NCBI RefSeq assembly: GCF_001435375.1
Contig: NZ_AYYZ01000011.1
Location: 1-41,329 of the forward strand
DNA: 41,329 bases
Source of the DNA: Ligilactobacillus araffinosus DSM 20653
Lineage (GTDB): Bacteria; Bacillota; Bacilli; Lactobacillales; Lactobacillaceae
Reading direction: 5' to 3'
The notes below the pieces were generated by a model that worked only from the letters and a program-made list of their open reading frames with translations, ran no database searches and had not been told where the DNA came from. Made by a program: the position numbers and the translations under genes. This document shows, one piece after another, positions 36,394 through 41,329 of this stretch (position 1 is the stretch's first letter; the number at the start of each line of letters is the position of its first letter).

Positions 36394-36707
36394 TGAATGA
36401 AGTTAGAAAAGTAAAGGGTTTTACTTTAATTGAAATGGCAATCGTTTTATTTATTATCAGCTTGTTGATTTTAATTATTATTCCAAATATTAACCACCAG
36501 CGGAAAAACGCAGTCAATGTTAATTCAAATGCCATGCGAACGGAACTCCGGACGCAAGCACAGCTTTATTTGTCAGAACATCCTAATACGGAAGCTTCGG
36601 CATTAACGACGAATATGCTAGTGACGGATCATTATTTAACGAATCAACAAGCGAAGAAATTAGCAAACCAAAAGATTACTGTTCAAGATGTTTTAAATGA
36701 AAAATAA
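36393..36707 (+). CDS. comGC: Competence major pseudopilin
   Basis: A 104-residue class III prepilin. The leader ends KVKG, cut before FTLIEMAIVLFIISLLILI, which gives the methylated Phe and the required Glu at position 5 of the mature protein; the hydrophobic helix builds the pilus core. The remaining 70 residues are soluble. The stop of comGB and the start of comGC share one base (TAATG), so translation is coupled. Processing needs a ComC peptidase, not in this window. This subunit appears intact. Confidence 0.95.
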   Translation: MNEVRKVKGFTLIEMAIVLFIISLLILIIIPNINHQRKNAVNVNSNAMRTELRTQAQLYLSEHPNTEASALTTNMLVTDHYLTNQQAKKLANQKITVQDVLNEK

Positions 36708-37116
36708 GGGGTTTACGTTACTGGAAACAACGATCGTTCTTGCATTGGCATGCTTATTTTTGTTGCTGAGTTTTTTTCTTGCTCCGCGTAGTTCGGCATA
36801 AATTAAGGAAGAGCAGTTTATGCAAAATTTAACAAGCAAGTTAGACAAGGCAGCGATGCAAGGAAAAGAACATCATCAAATTGTACGGGCTTTTTTTGGA
36901 AAAGAGAATGTTCAAATTTTAATCGGGCGAAAAACGGAGAAACTAGAATATCCGCCAACATTAATTAAATATGGTGCTGAAAGTGTTTATATTTCTCCTT
37001 CAGGCGTGACCCGCCCAACCACGATTACGCTTGTTTCTAAAAAAGCACACTATTCGTATAATCTAATTTTTGAGCTTAGTTTTGGAGGTGTATATCGTGT
37101 TGCCAAGCAAGAGTGA
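36697..37116 (+). pseudogene. comGD: comGD minor pseudopilin gene interrupted by an in-frame stop
   Basis: The ATG at 36697, overlapping comGC by 11 bases, begins MKNKGFTLLETTIVLALACL, a proper prepilin start with cleavage after the Gly and Glu at +5. After 34 codons the frame meets TAA at 36799-36801, then stays open in the same frame to 37116. The whole would be 139 codons, the normal ComGD length. CAA to TAA is one transition and would explain it. The downstream part could restart at the ATG at 36820 after AAGGAAGAG, but that product lacks the leader and helix, so it could not enter the pilus. Flanking comG genes look intact. Confidence 0.88.
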
Positions 37117-37360
37117 TAAAGTTTCAGCTTTCTTGATCAGTGATGCGATTATTGGTTTAACCTTGATTTCATTAGCAATTGCAACGTTTTATTTTAACCA
37201 ATCATGCTTTATGAAAAATGAAGATGAATTGTATTTAAAAAATCTTCAAGTTCAAGAAGCCTTTCAGCAAAGTATATTGCGAATCAATCAAAAAGAGCCA
37301 TTAGGCCAAATTAAAGTTCATTCGGATGCAGGAGAATATCAAGTTAATGTTGAAAAATAG
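37097..37360 (+). CDS. comGE: ComGE-like minor pseudopilin
   Basis: An 87-residue protein with one hydrophobic segment (SAFLISDAIIGLTLISLAIA) near the N-terminus and a short polar domain, fitting ComGE by size and position only. The prepilin cleavage motif is poorly formed: no Gly-Phe-x-x-x-Glu, with Asp in SDAIIG perhaps replacing Glu. A GTG start is chosen because GGAGG lies eight bases before it; it overlaps the end of comGD. Confidence 0.75.
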   Translation: MLPSKSDKVSAFLISDAIIGLTLISLAIATFYFNQSCFMKNEDELYLKNLQVQEAFQQSILRINQKEPLGQIKVHSDAGEYQVNVEK

Positions 37361-37796
37361 AATTAAGGCTTTTTCATTGGTTGAAGTCATTATTGCATTG
37401 ATCATTTCAAGTTTGGGATTATTACTGATCAATGGAGGAATCTATGGCATTCATCGTCAGTTAAATTCCAATTCTGGCAGCAAAGAACGAATTCAATGGG
37501 AAAAACTGGTTTCAACGCTTGAATCAGAACAAATGCGTTTCCAATGGAAAGGAAATCAGAAAGACGGGCTCCCATTGTTATATTGCCAGACGCAACGAAA
37601 TGATTATTTGCTAAAAAAAAATCGCCGAAATTTAATCTTACAAGGGACGAATGGTCAGGGCTTTATGCCATTGATGATGAATATTGATGGATTTCGTTAT
37701 CATTATTCAGAGCCGTTTTTGGAAATCTGGGTCAAAGTTCATGGTCATCAATATTATCGAAAAATTGTAATGCAGAGGGAAAATAATGAAAAATAA
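37347..37796 (+). CDS. comGF: ComGF-like minor pseudopilin
   Basis: A 149-residue protein beginning MLKNRIKAFSLVEVIIALI, a recognisable prepilin leader with cleavage before FSLVE and Glu at +5. The C-terminal domain includes a GNQKDGLPLLYCQTQRNDY loop and YHYSEPFLEIWVKVHGHQYYRKIV (split in two beta strands), typical of ComGF. It overlaps comGE by 14 bases. ATG at 37347 is preferred over the in-frame ATG at 37326 because GGAG lies between them, though the spacing is long. Confidence 0.85.
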   Translation: MLKNRIKAFSLVEVIIALIISSLGLLLINGGIYGIHRQLNSNSGSKERIQWEKLVSTLESEQMRFQWKGNQKDGLPLLYCQTQRNDYLLKKNRRNLILQGTNGQGFMPLMMNIDGFRYHYSEPFLEIWVKVHGHQYYRKIVMQRENNEK

Positions 37797-38073
37797 AGTT
37801 AACGGATCATTGTTTGCAAGTGGAATTTTATTTTTAATTTTCTTGAGTGCGCTTTTTCTGGGACAGCTTGAATTTTATGATAATCAGTTAAGCTTTTATC
37901 GCGCAGAAATCAATATGAAAGAAGCACAAACAATGCGAAACATGGCACAAACCCATCATCTTCATGATAATCAGGAATTAAAGTTTAATACAGGAAAGGT
38001 CCGTTTTCATGAACAACGGTATGAAATTACACTGAAAAATGGACAGTACTATTCATTTGAAGCTTTTAAGTAA
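37786..38073 (+). CDS. comGG: ComGG-like competence protein
   Basis: A 95-residue protein with a single hydrophobic helix (ASGILFLIFLSALFLGQLEF) close to the N-terminus and a small polar domain. The call rests mainly on its place as the last gene of the comG run and on its layout, since ComGG is poorly conserved. It overlaps comGF by 11 bases. No terminator is visible after it, so the methyltransferase gene may be in the same transcript. Confidence 0.72.
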   Translation: MKNKVNGSLFASGILFLIFLSALFLGQLEFYDNQLSFYRAEINMKEAQTMRNMAQTHHLHDNQELKFNTGKVRFHEQRYEITLKNGQYYSFEAFK

Positions 38074-38142
38074 AGCTTGCAATCGGATTGGGAACTCGTT
38101 AAACTGTTACACGAATATTGATTAGAACGTGAGGGTTAAAGC

Positions 38143-39147
38143 GTGGAATTAAAAGATATTGAACAAGCATATCAAACATTAAGTCAAATTATCGAGATTT
38201 TCCAAAAACAACTTGATCTTTCATACTTTGACGCATTGATTGAAGCATTGAGTGATTTGCTTGAAAACCAAATTAACGGAAAGGAAGAAATTGACGATTC
38301 AACGGTTGCTGAATTGGAAAAATTATACCGGCATTTAGATTTGAATGAATTTTCATCAGAAGAAATTCGACAAGTCATTCAATTGTTATTATTAGGGTCA
38401 TATAAAAAAGAACGAGTTCAGCCTAATCATCAAATGACCCCGGATTCAATTGGATATTTGATTACCTTCTTAATTGAGAAAATAACTTCGAATGAAAAAA
38501 TAAATTCAATGTTAGATTTGACGATTGGAACAGGAAATTTACTTGCCGTGATTTTGAATAACCTAAAAGCTTTAGGAAATCAAAATTTAAAAGCATATGG
38601 GATTGATAATGACGATACGCTATTAGCAATTGCAGATGTTTCCCTTGCTCTTCAACGAATCAATAATGTTGAACTTTTTCATCAGGATGCATTGGATAAT
38701 TTGATGCTTCCCCAAGTTGATCTTGTTGTTAGCGATTTACCGGTGGGATACTATCCGCTTGATGAACGTGTAGCGCAATTTGAAACGCACGCTGCTGAAG
38801 GACATTCGTTTGCTCATCATTTATTAATTGAACGGGGAATTGAGAAGCTTACAGAAAATGGATGGGGGCTTTTTGTTGTCCCAAGTGGGATTTTTGAAAC
38901 TAAAGAGGCTCAACCGCTTTTAAAAATGATTCAGAAGAATGGGTACTTACAAGGTTTGCTAAACTTGCCTCGTGAATTATTTGTATCTGAGAAGTCACGC
39001 AAGGCAATTTTGATGGTTCAGAAAAAGGGCGATCATGCTCATCAAGCTTCGCAAATTTTATTGGGAGATTTTCCATCGTTGAAAAATAAAAAAGAATTCA
39101 ATGGGTTCCTTGACGAAATCAATGCGTGGGTAAAGGAGAATCAATAA
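38143..39147 (+). CDS. YtxK-like class I SAM-dependent methyltransferase
   Basis: A 334-residue protein. A helical N-terminal part (1-110) is followed by an N6-adenine-type methyltransferase domain: SAM motif LDLTIGTGNLLAVIL near residue 128 and DLVVSDLPVGYYP as the catalytic loop in place of NPPY. It lacks a target-recognition domain, so it is unlikely to be a restriction-modification enzyme. Genes of this type follow comG in many lactobacilli and Bacillus (ytxK), usually before ackA; here ackA is missing and a terminator follows. Substrate unknown. GTG start after GAGGG. Confidence 0.87.
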   Translation: MELKDIEQAYQTLSQIIEIFQKQLDLSYFDALIEALSDLLENQINGKEEIDDSTVAELEKLYRHLDLNEFSSEEIRQVIQLLLLGSYKKERVQPNHQMTPDSIGYLITFLIEKITSNEKINSMLDLTIGTGNLLAVILNNLKALGNQNLKAYGIDNDDTLLAIADVSLALQRINNVELFHQDALDNLMLPQVDLVVSDLPVGYYPLDERVAQFETHAAEGHSFAHHLLIERGIEKLTENGWGLFVVPSGIFETKEAQPLLKMIQKNGYLQGLLNLPRELFVSEKSRKAILMVQKKGDHAHQASQILLGDFPSLKNKKEFNGFLDEINAWVKENQ

Positions 39148-39152
39148 TTTTG

Positions 39153-39183
39153 AAAAGGTTGTGACGGTTGTCACGGCTTTTTT
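39153..39183 (+). terminator. Rho-independent terminator after the methyltransferase gene
   Basis: AAAAG...GTGAC, loop GGTT, GTCAC...CTTTTTT: a five-base core stem extended by imperfect A-T pairing and a T run. Confidence 0.75.
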
Positions 39184-39209
39184 GTTAGTTATTCATTTTA
39201 GTGTATAAT
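39182..39209 (+). promoter_or_regulatory. Promoter of the yutD operon
   Basis: TTGTTA (39182-39187) and TATAAT (39204-39209) are 16 bases apart, right after the previous terminator and 33 bases before the GTG start. Confidence 0.65.
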
Positions 39210-39242
39210 TTTAGAAGAAGAGTCTAAGTTGGAGGTGAGATT

Positions 39243-39842
39243 GTGAACGAAAAGCGGCGTGAAAAGATGGAAGAGCAGCTTGCGAAAAAGGCTAAGGCGA
39301 TTGAAGAATATGCAAGTACGGTCGTTACACCGAATGATACGGATGTGATCATTGATGGATGCAAGTATCAATTGGTTGAAAACTATCATGAAGGTTTTCA
39401 GGTTGATAAGTTGCGTGAACGTTTCAGTCCAATTTTAACCAAGTTTGATTATATTGTTGGCGATATGGGATATGACCAATTACGATTACGTGGATTTTAT
39501 GATGATAAGCGGAAAGTTCAACCAGTACAAAAAATCAGCCATTTGCAAGACTATTTGTATGAATATTGTAATTTTGGTTGTGCATATTTTATTTTGAAGA
39601 ACTGTGAGGTCCATGACAGTTTTCCTGCTCCAGCAACCCGGAAAAAGAAGCGACGGAAAAATTCACGGTCACGAACAAATCCAAATCGTAAGCGTTTAGA
39701 TAAAAATTCGAATTATAATAACCGGAAATCAAAGATTCAGACGGTTAAATCCAAGAACCGTCGTCAAGGAAGTCGCCATTTTGTAATTCGAAAGAAGAAA
39801 AATAATACTAATAGTAAGCGGAGAGATCAAAATGTCAAATAA
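39243..39842 (+). CDS. yutD: YutD-family protein with long basic tail
   Basis: A 199-residue protein. Residues about 45-125 form the YutD domain (YQLVENYHEGFQVDKLRERF and IVGDMGYDQLRLRGFYDD). From about residue 132 the protein becomes a low-complexity tail very rich in Lys, Arg and Asn (RKKKRRKNSRSRTNPNRKR), which could bind nucleic acid or the membrane surface; this is inference. GTG start after GGAGGTGAGA. The stop overlaps the next start by 11 bases. The yutD-yutF pairing is conserved in firmicutes. Function unknown. Confidence 0.9.
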   Translation: MNEKRREKMEEQLAKKAKAIEEYASTVVTPNDTDVIIDGCKYQLVENYHEGFQVDKLRERFSPILTKFDYIVGDMGYDQLRLRGFYDDKRKVQPVQKISHLQDYLYEYCNFGCAYFILKNCEVHDSFPAPATRKKKRRKNSRSRTNPNRKRLDKNSNYNNRKSKIQTVKSKNRRQGSRHFVIRKKKNNTNSKRRDQNVK

Positions 39843-40623
39843 ATTATATAAAGGATACATGATTGATTTAGACGGAACAATTTATCGTGGAAAAGAACGA
39901 ATCCCGGCAGCTAAACGGTTTGTTGAACGGCTGCAAAAGTTCGAAATCCCATTTTTATTTGTAACAAATAATAGTACTCGGACACCGGAACAAATTGTTG
40001 AAAATTTAAGTAAGAACTATGATATTCACGTTGGAAAGGAAAATGTATATACTTCTGCTCTTGCAACGGCGGACTATATTGCTGATTTAGATAAACAAAA
40101 ACGGCAGGTTTATGCGGTTGGTCAGTTAGGATTACAACAGGCCTTGCTGGATCGTGGTTTTCGGTTTAATGAACAGGATCCTGATTATGTTGTTGTTGGG
40201 TTGGATACTGATGTAACGTACCATAAACTCGAACTTGCAACGCTTGCAATCCGGAACGGCGCGAAGTTTATCGGAACAAATCCAGATTCGAATTTGCCAA
40301 GTGAACGGGGAATGATTCCAAGTGCCGGAGCAGTTGTTGCATGCATTGAATATGCTACCCAACAAAAGGCAACATATGTTGGAAAACCCGAAAATATTAT
40401 TATGGAAAAAGCGCTTGAAAAGATGAATCTTCCTAAAGATCAGGTTGCGATGGTTGGCGATAATTACCGGACAGATATCATGGCAGGAATCAACTTTGGA
40501 ATGGATACAATTATCGTCTACACTGGATTATCAACTAAGGAAGAAGTCGCATGCGAAAAGATCCAACCAACCCATCAAATTGATTCGTTAGATGAATGGC
40601 AAGTATCTGATGAAGAAAAATAA
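39832..40623 (+). CDS. NagD-like HAD-family phosphatase (TIGR01457, YutF type)
   Basis: A 263-residue cytoplasmic enzyme. HAD motif I is GYMIDLDGTIYRGKE (nucleophile D13, acid/base D15), motif II LFVTNNSTR, motif III lysine in YVGKPENIIMEKAL and motif IV MVGDNYRTDIMAG. The C2-type cap lies between motifs II and III. This pattern is that of TIGR01457 and NagD-like phosphatases; the exact substrate, perhaps a sugar or nucleotide phosphate, is unknown. It overlaps yutD and is followed, overlapping, by the membrane gene, so the three form an operon. Confidence 0.93.
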   Translation: MSNKLYKGYMIDLDGTIYRGKERIPAAKRFVERLQKFEIPFLFVTNNSTRTPEQIVENLSKNYDIHVGKENVYTSALATADYIADLDKQKRQVYAVGQLGLQQALLDRGFRFNEQDPDYVVVGLDTDVTYHKLELATLAIRNGAKFIGTNPDSNLPSERGMIPSAGAVVACIEYATQQKATYVGKPENIIMEKALEKMNLPKDQVAMVGDNYRTDIMAGINFGMDTIIVYTGLSTKEEVACEKIQPTHQIDSLDEWQVSDEEK

Positions 40624-41245
40624 TTTGATTTTACTAAGAGATATGATTACGATTGGAATCGCAATTATATCTCTTTCAGTTTTTATAACAGTCAATTTTA
40701 CAGGGTTATATCATTTTTTTGTCGTGCGTGACCACCTCGGACGGCTCGTGGGGTTGAGCAATTATGAATTAATGATTAATTATCGTTATCTAATCAGCTA
40801 CCTTCAATGTGGATGGATCCATCATTGGCAAACAAGTCTTGCTTTATCTTCAAAGGGATTGACCCATTTTGCAGATGTTAAGCGGTTAATTGAATTTAAT
40901 AATTTAATTTTGATTCTTTTTGGAGGATTAGCAGGAGTTGTAATTACTAATAGAGTAAGGAAACGACAGATGTGGCAACTGATATTGCCTGTTAAAATGG
41001 CATTAACCTTGTTAGGAACATTCATTTTCATTTTGATGATTGCCTTCAATCGAATTTTTATTTTGTTTCATGAGGTTTTATTTCGAAATCGTGACTGGAT
41101 TTTCAATCCGCAAACTGATCCGATTATAAAGGCGTTGCCAGAAAACTTTTTTGAAGCGTGTTTTCTTTGGGCATTTTTGGTTTGGATTTTAGCTGGATTG
41201 GGGCTAATTTGGTATGGTAAACGTGAATTAAAAAAAGCAAGATGA
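40610..41245 (+). CDS. TIGR01906 family integral membrane protein
   Basis: A 211-residue protein with about four helices: one near the N-terminus (about 10-35), two in the middle (about 95-115 and 125-155) and one near the end (about 180-205), with an extracytoplasmic stretch after the first that has the family signature LSNYELMINYRYLISYLQ. Function unknown. The start overlaps the HAD gene; ATG at 40610 and 40592 are both possible and neither has a clear ribosome site, which suggests coupling to the upstream gene. Confidence 0.85.
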   Translation: MKKNNLILLRDMITIGIAIISLSVFITVNFTGLYHFFVVRDHLGRLVGLSNYELMINYRYLISYLQCGWIHHWQTSLALSSKGLTHFADVKRLIEFNNLILILFGGLAGVVITNRVRKRQMWQLILPVKMALTLLGTFIFILMIAFNRIFILFHEVLFRNRDWIFNPQTDPIIKALPENFFEACFLWAFLVWILAGLGLIWYGKRELKKAR

Positions 41246-41257
41246 GTACAATGATAT

Positions 41258-41306
41258 GCACCCCAAATCTTGAACAAAATAAATCCAGGATTTGGGGTGT
41301 TTTTTT
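41258..41306 (+). terminator. Rho-independent terminator of the yutD operon
   Basis: CACCCCAAATC (41258-41268) pairs perfectly with GATTTGGGGTG (41289-41299) across a 20-base loop and is followed by seven T residues. Confidence 0.88.
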
Positions 41307-41329
41307 ATGCGTTTAACAAAACAAGATAA

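Noticed and set aside
36820-37116. A separate 98-residue gene starting at ATG 36820
   Set aside because: It is in the same frame as the prepilin start at 36697 and is better explained as the second half of a broken comGD, though restart translation cannot be excluded.
41307-41329. A possible gene start (MRLTKQD) at the window edge
   Set aside because: Only seven codons are visible, directly after a terminator T run, which is too little to support a call.
1-41329. CRISPR arrays, insertion sequences, prophage, tRNA or rRNA genes
   Set aside because: No spaced direct repeats, transposase or integrase genes, or tRNA-like cloverleaf other than tmRNA were seen; the YvlD-like holin family gene is a chromosomal membrane protein, not a sign of phage.

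Overview
The window is a low-GC Firmicutes chromosome segment, best read as a member of the Lactobacillaceae. Supporting signs are a sortase-anchored surface protein with a Muc_B2-type domain, a tmRNA whose tag reads AKNNNNSYALAA, the divergent pepQ/ccpA pair, the hprK-lgt block, the uvrBA-rapZ-yvcK-whiA block and a comG operon followed by a YtxK-like methyltransferase. Arginine is written mostly with CGN codons, often CGG, although the DNA is AT-rich. The genus cannot be fixed from sequence alone. No mobile element, CRISPR array, rRNA or tRNA gene was found; this is mostly conserved core chromosome.

Layout. 1-3.3 kb: the 3' end of an LPXTG adhesin, a DUF1836 protein, a hemolysin III-type membrane protein, an ArsR-type regulator and an RNase HI with a hybrid-binding domain. 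3.5-7.7 kb: a YkuD L,D-transpeptidase, tmRNA, and an OmpR-type two-component system. 7.8-14.4 kb: prfB with its programmed frameshift, a MinJ-like PDZ membrane protein, PspC and YvlD-like small membrane proteins, hprK, lgt and a phospho-sugar mutase. 14.5-22.3 kb: uvrB-uvrA under a probable LexA box, then rapZ-yvcK-whiA. 22.4-29 kb: an LtaS-type lipoteichoic acid synthase (minus strand), a GRP-family sugar transporter, pgi, a DarB/CbpB-like CBS protein and an MscS channel (minus strand). 29-34.3 kb: ytxG/ytxH-like envelope genes, pepQ diverging from ccpA, a YebC-family regulator, and ribokinase. 34.4-38.1 kb: the comGA-GG competence pseudopilus operon. 38.1-41.3 kb: a YtxK-like methyltransferase, yutD, a NagD/YutF-type HAD phosphatase and a TIGR01906 membrane protein.

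Working together: carbon metabolism and its control recur (HprK and CcpA with cre-like sites, Pgi, phospho-sugar mutase, RbsK, GRP transporter, YvcK, RapZ), alongside envelope building (Ldt, Lgt, LtaS, MinJ-like, WhiA), DNA uptake and repair (ComG, UvrAB) and translation quality control (tmRNA, RF2).

The most notable observation is that comGD carries an in-frame TAA at codon 35 while every other comG gene is open, so the competence pilus is predicted to be disabled unless the stop is an error or is read through. Other points are a YkuD active site reading SDGC instead of SHGC, a large unassigned dyad in the ltaS leader, a 7-nt-spaced TCTAGA dyad over the hemolysin III promoter, and several synteny breaks relative to other lactobacilli. 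I did not find convincing evidence of a wholly new biological system.
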